Shown: one piece after another, positions 16,488-26,225 of the stretch
Numbering within the stretch: the stretch's first letter is position 1
Layout of the letters: every line of letters begins with the position of its first letter
DNA from: Massiliimalia sp050943535
GTDB lineage: Bacteria > Bacillota > Clostridia > Oscillospirales > Ruminococcaceae
Assembly: GCA_050943535.1 (NCBI GenBank)
Contig: JBMNPJ010000007.1
Location: 97,856-161,855 of the forward strand
Direction of reading: 5' to 3'
DNA length: 64,000 nt
Position numbers and translations under genes: made by a program
The notes under the pieces: generated by a model
Databases searched by the model: none
Told to the model about the DNA's origin: nothing
Seen by the model: the letters and a program-made list of their open reading frames with translations, nothing else

Positions 16488-17525
16488 TTACTCAAAATAT
16501 GCTTTTAATAATTCATAGGTTGCATTCATCCCTTTGACATGGCTTCGTTCATAACCGTGGGAAGCATATACGCCTGCGCCAATCAAACCGTGTTTTACAT
16601 CATATCCAGCACGCAGACCTGCTTCTGCATCAGAACCATAAAACGGGTATACATCCACTGCATATTCTACACCTGCTTTTTTGGCAGCTTCAATCAGTCT
16701 ACTTACCACGTCATAATGATAGGGACCACCGCTGTCTTTGGCACAGATAGAAACCATGTGTTCCTGACAAGCCAGTCCATCTCCTACACAGCCCATATCT
16801 ACACTGATGATTTCCCCTACATCACTCGGAACAGAACCAGAACCGCCGTGGCCTACTTCTTCAAAAACGGTGATATGGTGATAGATTTTACGGCTGGGTT
16901 TTTGTTGGGATTGAGAAAGATACCGGGCATATCCCAGCAAAATCCCAACACTCAATTTGTCATCCAAAAACCGGCTTTTAATATATCCGCTTTCGGTGAC
17001 TACGGTACGAGGGTCAAAACACACAATATCTCCTGTCTGAATCCCCAGCGCTTCTACATCTTCTTTGGATTGTACCAATTCGTCAATCACCACTTCACCA
17101 GAATCAAAGGTTCTCTTTTCCCCGTTATATTCACCGTTCACATGGATAGAGGCATTTTTTAATTGGAATGTACCGGTGTAGGTCTTTCCTGACCGGGTAA
17201 TAATCCGAACGTTTTCCGCTTCCCCATTGTTGGGGTTCATACCTCCCAAAGGAGTCAGCCGCAGACGACCATTGTCTTTTACCTGTGCTACCATAGCACC
17301 CAGTGTATCCAGGTGGGCTTCCAGCAAAACCCCATCATCCGGCTGGGTACCGTCTCCTGGATTTACACAGACCAGCACACCACCTTTGCGGGTATACATG
17401 GGATCATAGCCTAACCGGCGATATTCTTCCCATACATACTGGGCGGCATTTTGGGTATATCCGCTGGGGCTGTCAATGCTTAAAACTGTTTTTACCTGAT
17501 GCAGCATATATTCCTGTTGATTCAT
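16488..17525 (-). CDS. M42 family metallopeptidase
   Basis: 345 aa, third M42 enzyme of the window. Motifs: LLEAHLDTLGAM (His ligand; Glu-Ala-His rather than Asp-Ala-His), SRFLDDKLSVG (bridging Asp), FEEVGHGGSG (catalytic Glu pair), ISVDMGCVG (Asp) and YASHGYERSH (C-terminal His). A cytosolic aminopeptidase is expected. ATG 17525 is preferred over 17564 because GAAAGGAAG lies 9 nt upstream and the promoter places the transcript start near 17566. It is only distantly similar to the pair at 1-1276. Confidence 0.9.
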   Translation of the reverse strand: MNQQEYMLHQVKTVLSIDSPSGYTQNAAQYVWEEYRRLGYDPMYTRKGGVLVCVNPGDGTQPDDGVLLEAHLDTLGAMVAQVKDNGRLRLTPLGGMNPNNGEAENVRIITRSGKTYTGTFQLKNASIHVNGEYNGEKRTFDSGEVVIDELVQSKEDVEALGIQTGDIVCFDPRTVVTESGYIKSRFLDDKLSVGILLGYARYLSQSQQKPSRKIYHHITVFEEVGHGGSGSVPSDVGEIISVDMGCVGDGLACQEHMVSICAKDSGGPYHYDVVSRLIEAAKKAGVEYAVDVYPFYGSDAEAGLRAGYDVKHGLIGAGVYASHGYERSHVKGMNATYELLKAYFE

Positions 17526-17572
17526 ACAATCGTTCTTCCTTTCTATCCAAACGCGATCATTCATTTCTTTTC

Positions 17573-17601
17573 ATTATAGTCTTCTCGCAGGCGGTTTGCA
17601 A
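17573..17601 (-). promoter_or_regulatory. Promoter of the third M42 gene
   Basis: Minus strand TTGCAA, 17 nt, TATAAT, 47 nt upstream of the ATG at 17525. Confidence 0.7.
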
Positions 17602-17648
17602 TACAATCAAGCGGCAAATAAAAAGACGTCTTTCTTAAAAAGAAAAAA

Positions 17649-17674
17649 TGCAGGTCACAATTCAGTGACCTGCA
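17649..17674 (-). terminator. Intrinsic terminator of rubredoxin
   Basis: Perfect 10-bp stem (TGCAGGTCAC / GTGACCTGCA) with a 6-nt loop. On the minus strand ATTTTTTC follows. It lies 27 nt beyond the rubredoxin stop. Confidence 0.9.
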
Positions 17675-17701
17675 AGAATTTGTTTTATTTAAGCGCAGTT
17701 C

Positions 17702-17860
17702 TTATGCTTCTGCAAACTGATCTTTACCAACACCGCACAGAGGACATACAAAATCATCTGGCAGATCTTCAAAAGCAGTACCAGGAGCAATACCGTATTC
17801 TTCTGCTCCTACTTCTGGATCATATTCCCAACCACAAACTTCGCAAACATACTTTTTCAT
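17702..17860 (-). CDS. Rubredoxin
   Basis: 52-aa iron protein with the two CxxCG knuckles (YVCEVCGWEYDP at residues 4-15 and FVCPLCGVGKDQF near the C-terminus), full length for the family. Carries single electrons, in anaerobes mostly to rubrerythrin or flavodiiron proteins for oxygen and peroxide defence. Start ATG 17860 behind GGAAGAGG; a longer frame upstream is not coding-like. Own promoter and terminator. Confidence 0.96.
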   Translation of the reverse strand: MKKYVCEVCGWEYDPEVGAEEYGIAPGTAFEDLPDDFVCPLCGVGKDQFAEA

Positions 17861-17941
17861 GTCAATAACCTCTTCCTTTTTTATTTTCACACAGAACTTT
17901 ATGGATCCTGTGTATTTTGAGAATTTCTTTTTGCTGTAATT

Positions 17942-17970
17942 AATATACCACAAAAGTACAGTATTGTAAA
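17942..17970 (-). promoter_or_regulatory. Promoter of rubredoxin
   Basis: Minus strand TTTACA, 17 nt, TATATT, about 82 nt upstream of the rubredoxin ATG and just beyond the uvrA stop. Confidence 0.65.
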
Positions 17971-17999
17971 GGGGATAACAAAAATTTAACAATATAAGT

Positions 18000-20852
18000 T
18001 TATTTTTCTTCCTGATTTTCTCGGATTCCCTCTTTCAATACCTTTTTCAGGTATCGGCCAGTATAAGAAGCTTCACACTGTACAATCTGTTCCGGAGTTC
18101 CCTGGGCTACAATGGTTCCTCCCCGGTCTCCACCTTCCGGACCCAAATCGATAATGTGATCCGCTACTTTAATCACATCCAGATTATGCTCAATTACCAG
18201 CACGGTATTCCCGGCTTCTACCAAACGGCGCAGCATATCAATCAGTTTGTGAACATCGGCAATATGCAATCCGGTTGTAGGCTCATCCAAAATATACAGG
18301 GTTTTTCCGGTGGATTTTTTGGAAAGCTCTGTAGCCAGTTTGACCCGCTGGGCTTCCCCACCGGACAAGGTGGTAGCTGCCTGTCCCATTTTTACATAGG
18401 TTAGACCTACATCACATAAAGTTTCCAGTTTTCGCTGAATTTTAGGGATATTTTCAAAAAACAGTGCTGCTTCTTCAATAGTCATTTCCAGTACATCATG
18501 GATGGTTTTCCCTTTATATTTTACCTCCAGTGTTTCCCGATTATACCGTTTTCCTTTACATACTTCACAGGGAACATAAATATCCGGCAAAAAGTGCATT
18601 TCAATTTTAATAATACCGTCACCTTCGCAGGATTCACACCGTCCGCCCTTCACATTGAAAGAAAACCGTCCGGAAGTATAACCGCGGCGCTTCGCATCCG
18701 GAGTCATGGCAAACACATCCCGAATGTCGGTAAACACACCGGTATAAGTGGCAGGATTGGAACGAGGTGTCCGCCCGATGGGTGACTGGCTGATATCCAC
18801 AACTTTGTCAATATGCTCCAGTCCCCGGATTTCCTTCACTGCTCCCGGTTTCATACGGGATTTATTCAGTTCTTTGGCCAGAGACTTATAAATGACTTCA
18901 TTGACCAGGGAGGACTTTCCTGAACCGGATACCCCGGTTACGCAGGTCAGTGTTCCCAAAGGAACTTTAACGTTGATTTTTTTCAGATTGTTTTCCTGGG
19001 CACCGATTACTTCCAGATACAGACCATTCCCTGGTTTTCGCTGTGCAGGAATTGGAATGTATTTCTGTTTAGATAGGTACTGTCCAGTAAGAGACTCAGG
19101 GCATGCCATAATATCCTGAACCGTTCCCTGAGCCACAATTTCTCCTCCGTGAATTCCGGCACCTGGTCCCACGTCCACAATATGGTCCGCCGCATACATG
19201 GTATCCTCGTCATGCTCTACTACAATCAGGGTATTCCCAAGATCCCGAAGCCGCTGCAGGGTGGCAATCAGTTTATCATTATCCCGCTGATGCAGCCCAA
19301 TGCTAGGTTCATCCAGAATATACACAACCCCTACCAAAGAAGAACCAATCTGAGTTGCCAGACGGATTCGCTGACTTTCTCCCCCAGACAAAGTACCTGC
19401 GGAACGGGAAAGGGTCAGATATTCCAATCCTACATTCTTCAAAAAGCCCAATCGTTCCCGGATTTCCTTTAAAATCTGGTGGGCAATCATTTCCTCTTTT
19501 TCGGTGAGGGTCAAACCATTAACAAAGTCCAGCGCTTCTACCACAGACATTTTACAAAAATCACTGATATTTTTTCCGCCCACGGTCACCGCCAAAATTT
19601 CCGGCTTTAAACGGTCACCATGACAGTCAGGACAAAGCACCGAACTCATTACCTGTGTAATTTCTTCTCGCATATAGTTGCTCTGGGTCTCCCGGAACCG
19701 GCGTTCCAGATTGTTAATAACCCCTTCAAACGCAGCCCGGTAGTGATTGGAACCATGGTCATTGGAGCGAATCATGTCAATGGTTTCTCCATCGGTTCCG
19801 TAAAAAATAATATCCTGAACTTTTTTCGGCAGTTCTCCAAAAGGGGTATCCAAGCTAAACCCGTAATGTTTTGCCAGACCCTCGTAGTACATTTGGGTCA
19901 TGCCGCCTTCAAAGTAATACCATCCGCTGGCTTTGACAGCACCTTCCCGAATAGAAAGGGCTTTGTTGGGAACCACCAGATCCGGGTCCACTTTCATAAA
20001 GGTACCCAGTCCGGTACAGGTGGGGCAAGCCCCAAAAGGATTGTTAAAGGAAAACATACTGGGTGCCAGCTCGTCAATGCTGATTCCATGTTCCGGACAA
20101 GAATAGTTAAGGGAAAACAGCTGTTCTTCCCCACCGATCATATCAATCAATACCAGTCCATCGGTTAAGCTGGTGGCTGTTTCCAAGCTGTCTGCCAAAC
20201 GGGAGCGAATCTCCTCTTTAATCACCAGACGGTCTACCACAATTTCCACGGTATGTTTTTTGTTTTTTTCCAGCTTAATTTCTTCGGACAGATCGTATAA
20301 ATTTCCGTCAATCCGAACCCGTACATAACCGCTTCGTCTGGCAGCATCCAGTTCTTTTACCTGGGTACCTTTCCGCTGACGCACGACGGGAGCCAATACC
20401 TGGATTTTTGTGCCAGGTTCCAGAGAAAGCAGTTTGTCTACAATCTGATCAATAGTTTGCTGGCGGATCTCACGGCCGCAGACCGGACAATGAGGGATCC
20501 CGATTCTGGCGTACATCAAACGCAGATAATCGTAAATTTCGGTAACGGTTCCCACAGTAGACCGGGGATTTCGTGAAGTGGTTTTCTGGTCAATGGAAAT
20601 TGCCGGAGAAAGGCCCTGAATATCATCCACATCAGGTTTTTCCATCTGTCCTAAAAACTGACGTGCATAAGAAGACAAACTCTCCATATAACGGCGCTGA
20701 CCATCTGCATAGATGGTGTCAAACGCCAGAGAAGATTTCCCAGAACCGGACAATCCGGTAAAAACAATTAACTGGTCTCTGGGGATTTCCAAATCCACAT
20801 TTTTTAAGTTATGTTCTCTGGCACCCCGAATAACAATTTTATCTTTTCCCAA
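18000..20852 (-). CDS. uvrA: Excinuclease ABC subunit A
   Basis: 950 aa, full length. DNA damage sensor of nucleotide excision repair, with two ABC ATPase modules. Walker A GLSGSGKSS near residue 35 and GVSGSGKSS near 640; signatures LSGGESQR and LSGGEAQR; Walker B ILDEPSIGLH and ILDEPTTGLH. The insertion-domain zinc site reads SCPEHG then ACPTC (one Cys replaced by His), and the C-terminal zinc finger is CESCEGDG...CEVCKG. Starts at TTG 20852 with GAGGAAG upstream. It lies 35 nt downstream of uvrB in the same SOS operon. Confidence 0.98.
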   Translation of the reverse strand: MGKDKIVIRGAREHNLKNVDLEIPRDQLIVFTGLSGSGKSSLAFDTIYADGQRRYMESLSSYARQFLGQMEKPDVDDIQGLSPAISIDQKTTSRNPRSTVGTVTEIYDYLRLMYARIGIPHCPVCGREIRQQTIDQIVDKLLSLEPGTKIQVLAPVVRQRKGTQVKELDAARRSGYVRVRIDGNLYDLSEEIKLEKNKKHTVEIVVDRLVIKEEIRSRLADSLETATSLTDGLVLIDMIGGEEQLFSLNYSCPEHGISIDELAPSMFSFNNPFGACPTCTGLGTFMKVDPDLVVPNKALSIREGAVKASGWYYFEGGMTQMYYEGLAKHYGFSLDTPFGELPKKVQDIIFYGTDGETIDMIRSNDHGSNHYRAAFEGVINNLERRFRETQSNYMREEITQVMSSVLCPDCHGDRLKPEILAVTVGGKNISDFCKMSVVEALDFVNGLTLTEKEEMIAHQILKEIRERLGFLKNVGLEYLTLSRSAGTLSGGESQRIRLATQIGSSLVGVVYILDEPSIGLHQRDNDKLIATLQRLRDLGNTLIVVEHDEDTMYAADHIVDVGPGAGIHGGEIVAQGTVQDIMACPESLTGQYLSKQKYIPIPAQRKPGNGLYLEVIGAQENNLKKINVKVPLGTLTCVTGVSGSGKSSLVNEVIYKSLAKELNKSRMKPGAVKEIRGLEHIDKVVDISQSPIGRTPRSNPATYTGVFTDIRDVFAMTPDAKRRGYTSGRFSFNVKGGRCESCEGDGIIKIEMHFLPDIYVPCEVCKGKRYNRETLEVKYKGKTIHDVLEMTIEEAALFFENIPKIQRKLETLCDVGLTYVKMGQAATTLSGGEAQRVKLATELSKKSTGKTLYILDEPTTGLHIADVHKLIDMLRRLVEAGNTVLVIEHNLDVIKVADHIIDLGPEGGDRGGTIVAQGTPEQIVQCEASYTGRYLKKVLKEGIRENQEEK

Positions 20853-20887
20853 AGGTGATTCTTCCTCTCTGTTTTACTAACATAGGG

Positions 20888-22873
20888 TTATTTCTTTTCT
20901 GTCAATTCTTTAATGCGGTCGCGGATTTGTGCTGCATATTCAAATTCCAACAACTTGGCTGCCTCTTTCATCTCTGCAGTCAGCCGCTTGATCATTGCCT
21001 GGCGTTCCTGTTCGCTCATCCGCTTTTTCAGTTTTCGGACATCTTTGTCATCCTCTTTCTGAGAAATTTCCAAAATTTCACGAACATCTTTTTTAATGGT
21101 TTTCGGTACAATTCCATGGGCCTCATTGTATTCCATCTGGATAGAACGGCGGCGCTGAGTTTCGGAAATTGCACGCTCCATGGACGGTGTGACTTCATCC
21201 GCATACAGGATTACCTGGCCCTCTGCATTACGTGCAGCACGCCCGATGGTCTGGATCAAAGAAGTTTCACTGCGCAGGAAGCCCTCTTTATCCGCATCCA
21301 AAATACAAACCAAACTGATTTCTGGAATATCCAGCCCCTCTCGAAGCAGGTTGATCCCCACCAGTACATCGAATTCTCCCAAACGCAGATCACGGATGAT
21401 TTCCATTCGTTCAATGGTATCCACATCATGATGCATATAGCGAACCTTGATTCCTAGATCTTCCAGATAAGACGTTAAATCTTCCGCCATTTTTTTGGTC
21501 AGGGTGGTAATCAGCACACGTTCCTTTTTGGGAACCCGCAGATTGATTTCGCTGACCAGATCCTCGATTTGACCTTCTACCGGTTTTACAGTAACCAACG
21601 GATCCAACAGCCCTGTAGGACGAATTACCTGTTCTACAATGTTGGTGCTGTGTTCCCGTTCAAACTCAGCTGGTGTAGCAGAAACATAGATGGCCTGATT
21701 GATTTTTTCATAAAACTCATCAAAATTCAAAGGCCGGTTATCATAGGCAGAGGGCAAACGAAAACCGTAGTCGATCAGGGTGGTCTTTCTGGCGCGGTCG
21801 CCGAAATACATTCCCCTTACCTGAGGAATGGTAACGTGAGATTCGTCTACAAACAGGAGAAAATCATCCGGGAAATAGTCCAACAGAGTAAACGGCTTGG
21901 TTCCCGGTTCCCGCCCGGACAATACCCGGGAATAGTTTTCAATCCCTTTGCAAAATCCGATCTCTTCCAACATTTCAATATCATATCTGGTACGCTGCTC
22001 AATGCGCTGCGCTTCCAGGAGCATCTCGTTTTCTTTAAAGTATTTGACACGCTCTTCCAGTTCCTGTTCAATGGACTGAATTCCGGCACGGAGCTTGTCT
22101 GCCGGAACAATGTAGTGGGAAGCCGGATAAATCGCCACGTGGGAAACCACAGATTTTATCTCTCCGGTCAGCGTATTGATTTCAGAAATACGGTCAATTT
22201 CATCCCCGAAAAATTCTACACGGATTGCCATATCACCGGAATAAGCCGGGAAAATTTCCACCACATCTCCCCGCACCCGGAATTTGTTTCGGACAAAGTT
22301 AATATCATTGCGCTCGTACTGGATTTCTACCAGTTTCCGAATCAGATCGTCCCGGTTCTTTTCCATTCCGGTACGCAGGGAAATGACCATGTTCCGGTAG
22401 TCGATTGGGTCCCCCAAAGAATAGATACAGGAAACGCTGGCCACAATGATCACGTCCCGGCGCTCAGACAAAGCGGATGTGGCAGAATGGCGCAGTTTAT
22501 CAATCTCGTCATTAATGGCACTGTCCTTTTCAATATAGGTGTCTGTACTGGGAATATACGCCTCTGGCTGGTAGTAATCGTAATAGGACACAAAATACTC
22601 TACCGCATTGTCCGGAAAAAATTCCCGGAACTCAGAACAAAGCTGAGCTGCCAATGTTTTGTTATGTGCCAAAACCAATGTAGGGCGGTTTACCTTGGCG
22701 ATGACGTTTGCCATGGTAAATGTTTTCCCGGAACCGGTTACCCCTAATAAAGTCTGCTCCCGGTCTCCCCGGTTTAATCCTTCTACCAGTTTTTCAATTG
22801 CCTGCGGCTGATCTCCCGTTGGCTGATAAGAAGATTTTAAGTGAAATACTTCCTGATGCTGTTCTTTTCCCAT
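20888..22873 (-). CDS. uvrB: Excinuclease ABC subunit B
   Basis: 661 aa from the chosen ATG, normal for UvrB. Damage verification helicase of nucleotide excision repair, loaded by UvrA and bound by UvrC. Motifs: GVTGSGKTFT (Walker A), the beta-hairpin around YYDYYQPEAYIP, LFVDESH (DEAD-like box), QTIGRAARN (motif VI), and a C-terminal UvrB/UvrC coil with FEYAAQIRDRI. Start: AGGAG lies 9 nt from ATG 22873 but only 3 nt from ATG 22879, so the former is preferred; the difference is two residues. First gene of the uvrBA operon, behind a LexA box. Confidence 0.97.
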   Translation of the reverse strand: MGKEQHQEVFHLKSSYQPTGDQPQAIEKLVEGLNRGDREQTLLGVTGSGKTFTMANVIAKVNRPTLVLAHNKTLAAQLCSEFREFFPDNAVEYFVSYYDYYQPEAYIPSTDTYIEKDSAINDEIDKLRHSATSALSERRDVIIVASVSCIYSLGDPIDYRNMVISLRTGMEKNRDDLIRKLVEIQYERNDINFVRNKFRVRGDVVEIFPAYSGDMAIRVEFFGDEIDRISEINTLTGEIKSVVSHVAIYPASHYIVPADKLRAGIQSIEQELEERVKYFKENEMLLEAQRIEQRTRYDIEMLEEIGFCKGIENYSRVLSGREPGTKPFTLLDYFPDDFLLFVDESHVTIPQVRGMYFGDRARKTTLIDYGFRLPSAYDNRPLNFDEFYEKINQAIYVSATPAEFEREHSTNIVEQVIRPTGLLDPLVTVKPVEGQIEDLVSEINLRVPKKERVLITTLTKKMAEDLTSYLEDLGIKVRYMHHDVDTIERMEIIRDLRLGEFDVLVGINLLREGLDIPEISLVCILDADKEGFLRSETSLIQTIGRAARNAEGQVILYADEVTPSMERAISETQRRRSIQMEYNEAHGIVPKTIKKDVREILEISQKEDDKDVRKLKKRMSEQERQAMIKRLTAEMKEAAKLLEFEYAAQIRDRIKELTEKK

Positions 22874-22936
22874 AGGCATTTTCTCCTGTCCATTGCGGAA
22901 ATCTATCATAATCAATTTGTAGCTTAAGTTCAAATA

Positions 22937-22950
22937 AGAACAAATGTTTT
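22937..22950. promoter_or_regulatory. LexA (SOS) box of uvrBA
   Basis: GAACAAATGTTT core. It agrees with the Gram-positive LexA consensus CGAACRNRYGTTYC at 12 of 14 positions. It lies directly downstream of the -10 element, over the expected transcription start, where LexA would block initiation. Confidence 0.85.
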
Positions 22951-22958
22951 CATTTGTT

Positions 22959-22987
22959 ATCCTACAACTTTTCCCTTGTTTTGTCAA
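22959..22987 (-). promoter_or_regulatory. Promoter of uvrBA
   Basis: Minus strand TTGACA, 17 nt, TAGGAT. The -10 ends about 9 nt before the LexA box. The leader is about 80 nt. Confidence 0.75.
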
Positions 22988-23032
22988 TGATTTAGTATAC
23001 CACAAACCAGCCCATTTTACAACGAAACAACA

Positions 23033-23076
23033 AAAAAGAGCTGCCGCAGGGACAATACCATAAAGCAACTCTTTTT
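23033..23076 (-). terminator. Intrinsic terminator of the GT51 gene
   Basis: Stem AAAAAGAGCTGC / GCAACTCTTTTT with one mismatch and a 20-nt loop, followed on the minus strand by a T-run. It separates the GT51 gene from the uvrBA promoter. Confidence 0.7.
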
Positions 23077-23092
23077 ACGTTTATTTATCCTG

Positions 23093-23821
23093 TTACAGCT
23101 GTGATTCCATTTGCTCAAAAATTTCATCTGCCTGCTGTGAAGAAAGCACCTCGGTTTCTACCATGCGGCTGAGCACCTGCTTCATACGCTGCTGTGCCAG
23201 CTGGGGATTTTCATCCAGAGAATATACAGACGGCGCATTGGGAAGTCCTGCCAGCATGACTGCTTCCCAGTCTTCCAGCTCTTGGGCTTCTTTTCCAAAA
23301 TACCCTTCTGTCGCTTCTTGAATGCCGTAATATCCGCTTCCAAAATAAACCGTATTCACATACAATTCTAAAATTTGCTGCTTGGTGCAGGTCTTTTCCA
23401 TTTCCCAGGCTGCAAATATTTCCGCAAACTTTCGTTCCAGCGTTTTTTCCTGTGTAAAATACTGATTTTTCATCAATTGCTGCGTAATTGTGCTTCCGCC
23501 TTCCGCAAAAGACAGGGTACGGATATCATTCCACAATGCCCTTCCAATTGCCAGACAATCTATGCCGTGATGGGTCCAAAACCGCTGATCTTCCACTGCA
23601 ACAACAGCATCCACATAAATATCAGGCAGTTCCTCATAGGGTACAAAATCTTCCTGCTGGCAAATGGAAAGCACCTTTTCTTGGATGGGAGTCTCGGTCA
23701 CAGCAGCGTCATACATCTGGTACCCCTTGATTCCCAAAACAATTCCTATCACCGCCAATAGTGTTACTCCTACAGCAAACAGAGAAAAAATGATTTTAAA
23801 AAAGCCCTTAATCAAATTCAT
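23093..23821 (-). CDS. Monofunctional peptidoglycan glycosyltransferase (GT51)
   Basis: 242 aa. One N-terminal membrane anchor (about residues 10-30) and a GT51 domain that polymerises lipid II into glycan strands. Motifs: VVAVEDQRFWTHHGID (catalytic Glu), GGSTITQQLMKN and RKFAEIFAAWEMEK, then YVNTVYFGSGYYGI. The protein stops after the transferase domain, so there is no penicillin-binding transpeptidase. It lies 58 nt downstream of a small membrane protein and behind the BceAB genes, before a terminator, so it may be expressed with them in response to envelope stress. Confidence 0.92.
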   Translation of the reverse strand: MNLIKGFFKIIFSLFAVGVTLLAVIGIVLGIKGYQMYDAAVTETPIQEKVLSICQQEDFVPYEELPDIYVDAVVAVEDQRFWTHHGIDCLAIGRALWNDIRTLSFAEGGSTITQQLMKNQYFTQEKTLERKFAEIFAAWEMEKTCTKQQILELYVNTVYFGSGYYGIQEATEGYFGKEAQELEDWEAVMLAGLPNAPSVYSLDENPQLAQQRMKQVLSRMVETEVLSSQQADEIFEQMESQL

Positions 23822-23879
23822 TCACTCTCCTTTCTGCCTATCCTGTACGGTTTCGCCATTTATTTCATGGGGCATACAG

Positions 23880-24038
23880 TTATCTTTTGGTTTTCCGATC
23901 CAGCCAATCAGCTATACGATCAGTTACAGACCATATGCCGGAAATCAGAAGCAGCAAAGCTCCCGCAGGAATTACCAAAATCCCAATGACCGCTCCTCCT
24001 GCCCAAACAGTCAAACGGCGAAATATTTTATATCCCAT
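23880..24038 (-). CDS. Small membrane protein of unknown function, 52 aa
   Basis: Reads MGYKIFRRLTVWAGGAVIGI and continues through a hydrophobic stretch to a charged end, TDRIADWLDRKTKR. One long or two short hydrophobic segments (about residues 10-36), basic N-terminus. Start ATG 24038 behind GGAG with a 7-nt gap; the longer frame upstream lacks a site. No recognised family. It sits between bceB and the GT51 gene on the same strand, so it may assist either. Confidence 0.65.
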   Translation of the reverse strand: MGYKIFRRLTVWAGGAVIGILVIPAGALLLLISGIWSVTDRIADWLDRKTKR

Positions 24039-24164
24039 TTGATTTCTCCATTTTATCCTACTATTTTGTACGGAATATTTCCTGTATGTGATGAAATTTT
24101 CATTCTTTGGAAACAATAGATGAATTTCTGCGGTATATTCACCTATCCAATCTGTGAACAGCAA

Positions 24165-26225
24165 TCAAGCCCGTTTTTCCTGTGCGCCGCTGACAATGGA
24201 ATAGTATGCTTTTGAGGTGAGTCGATACACCAAAACATAAAAGAACGCAAATACCAGATAGCAGCACAGTGTAATCACAGCCAGCAGCATTTTATCTCCC
24301 AGCCCCAACAGCATCAGCAGTCTATACACAATGGGAAACGCAAACGCCAAGTGTACCCCTGCCGTTAGCAAAGGCAGAAAGAATACGGTTAAAATCTGTG
24401 AGTTAATGCTCTTTTTAATTTCTTTTTTGGTCATTCCTACCTTCTGCATAATCTCAAACCGTGACTGGTCTTCATACCCTTCGGAAACTTGTTTATAGTA
24501 AATAATCAGCACCGCAGCGGCTATAAACACTAGTCCCAAAAGGATTCCGAGGAAGAATAAACCGCCGTACAAACCATAAAAGTCTGCTCGTTCTTTTGCT
24601 ACACCTTCAATCATTCCATGGAAAAAGGAGTTTCCACCCCACTGCTTTTCCATTTCCGCCATTTGAGTGGTCAGTTCATTTTGAATTGCAATCTGAGTTT
24701 CATCATCGCAGTCCAGATCAAATCCATAATACCAGTGTAAATACAGCATATTCTGTTCAAACTCTTCCATCATATCCTGAATCAGTGGGCTTACAATCTG
24801 TTCAAAATCCGGGACAAACAGATACATGGTGGGAAAAATCTGCATAGAGTCTATGCCGTTGTCTACAAAATTCTCTGCTCTTTTTTTCACGGTCAAAGGT
24901 TCACTTTTCCCAATCTGAAGAGTATCTTCTAAATAAGCTGTTTCCTTGGTAGTATAAATTATCACTTCACCTGGATTTAAGGTTTCTTGTGTTCCCATCA
25001 GTCTGTTATAATCTTCCAGCGGAACAATAAACACCTGCCAAATATCAGAAAGATTGTCTGCCCGGTTTTCATAAACGGAATAATCAAATACAAGCTGATT
25101 TCCTTTAATCATACCTCCAAAAGACGCTGACCGGTAATTTAAAACATTTTCCGGCTGCACCCGGTTTTGGCTGACAATCTGCTGAATCAGCTGTTCTGTC
25201 TGTTCCGCCTCTGTTCCATTGAGCTGTTGGATGCTGCTGGCGGTAACATCTACATTGATGTTTCTGGGATAACGGTTGCGCAGATTGTCTTCCGCTCCTA
25301 AATAAAGGCATACAGTAGAAGATACCATCACCAGCACCATGGTACAGAGAATACAAATTGAAGCAAGCCCTGCTCCGTTGCGCTTCATCCGGTAAACCAT
25401 AGAAGAAACAGAAACAAAGTGGTTGGTTTTATAGTAATACCGTTTGTTTTTCTGTAAAATCCGGCAAAGCGTTACAGACCCGGCGATAAATAACAGATAG
25501 GTTCCGATAATTACCATGACCACTGCCACAAAAAACCACATTAATGCGGATACAGGATCTTCAATAGAGACCGCAAGATAATATGCTGTTGCCAAAATGA
25601 CTGCGCCCAAAATCGCGATAATCCAGTTTGCTTTTGGAGGTTTTTCCCCTGCGTTTTCACTGCGCAGCAGTTCGATTGGATTGGTCAAATGAATCTGACG
25701 AAGAATGTTTAAAAACAAAACCGCAAAAATACAGGTAAATAAAACTACAGTCTGGCCAATGGATGAAAACCGTACAGAGAAAACAAAGTTTGCATCAGCT
25801 CCCAATAGCCTTACCATTCCAAGCTCTGCCAATTTAGAAAACAAAATCCCAAAAAACAATCCGCCAACAATGGAAATTGCCGCAATAATCAGTGTTTCCA
25901 GCAGCAATACCACCGCCAGGTTCTTTTTCCCCAATCCCAAAATGTTGTAAAGTCCAAATTCTTTTTTCCTTCTTCGGATTAAAAAAGAATTGGTGTAAAA
26001 CAAAAAGATCAGAGAAAAAACACTCATCACCCCAAAGCCCATTTTGAGAAACTCCTGCATGGTGGCTCCCCCTGGAATAGACCCAAACATGGGATTATCT
26101 CCTAAAAAGGATACGATGTAGCACATCATTACCACGCCAATACAGGTCATGATGTAGGGAAAGTAAAGTTTTTTATTTTTCTTAATTCCTGTCCAAGCTA
26201 AAGTACGGTAAAATCCTTTTCTCAT
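24165..26225 (-). CDS. BceB-type ABC transporter permease
   Basis: 686 aa. Ten transmembrane segments arranged as FtsX-like blocks, with a large extracellular domain (about residues 310-560) between segments 7 and 8, the hallmark of BceB permeases that detect and free lipid-cycle targets from peptide antibiotics. Overlaps the ATPase gene by 4 nt (ATGA). The extracellular domain sets specificity, so the drug (bacitracin, lantibiotic or other) cannot be named from sequence. Confidence 0.93.
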   Translation of the reverse strand: MRKGFYRTLAWTGIKKNKKLYFPYIMTCIGVVMMCYIVSFLGDNPMFGSIPGGATMQEFLKMGFGVMSVFSLIFLFYTNSFLIRRRKKEFGLYNILGLGKKNLAVVLLLETLIIAAISIVGGLFFGILFSKLAELGMVRLLGADANFVFSVRFSSIGQTVVLFTCIFAVLFLNILRQIHLTNPIELLRSENAGEKPPKANWIIAILGAVILATAYYLAVSIEDPVSALMWFFVAVVMVIIGTYLLFIAGSVTLCRILQKNKRYYYKTNHFVSVSSMVYRMKRNGAGLASICILCTMVLVMVSSTVCLYLGAEDNLRNRYPRNINVDVTASSIQQLNGTEAEQTEQLIQQIVSQNRVQPENVLNYRSASFGGMIKGNQLVFDYSVYENRADNLSDIWQVFIVPLEDYNRLMGTQETLNPGEVIIYTTKETAYLEDTLQIGKSEPLTVKKRAENFVDNGIDSMQIFPTMYLFVPDFEQIVSPLIQDMMEEFEQNMLYLHWYYGFDLDCDDETQIAIQNELTTQMAEMEKQWGGNSFFHGMIEGVAKERADFYGLYGGLFFLGILLGLVFIAAAVLIIYYKQVSEGYEDQSRFEIMQKVGMTKKEIKKSINSQILTVFFLPLLTAGVHLAFAFPIVYRLLMLLGLGDKMLLAVITLCCYLVFAFFYVLVYRLTSKAYYSIVSGAQEKRA

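Noticed and set aside
21569..22747. 392-codon plus-strand frame opposite uvrB
   Set aside because: Antisense shadow of a certain gene; the translation is rich in Phe, His and Ile in a way typical of complement reading.
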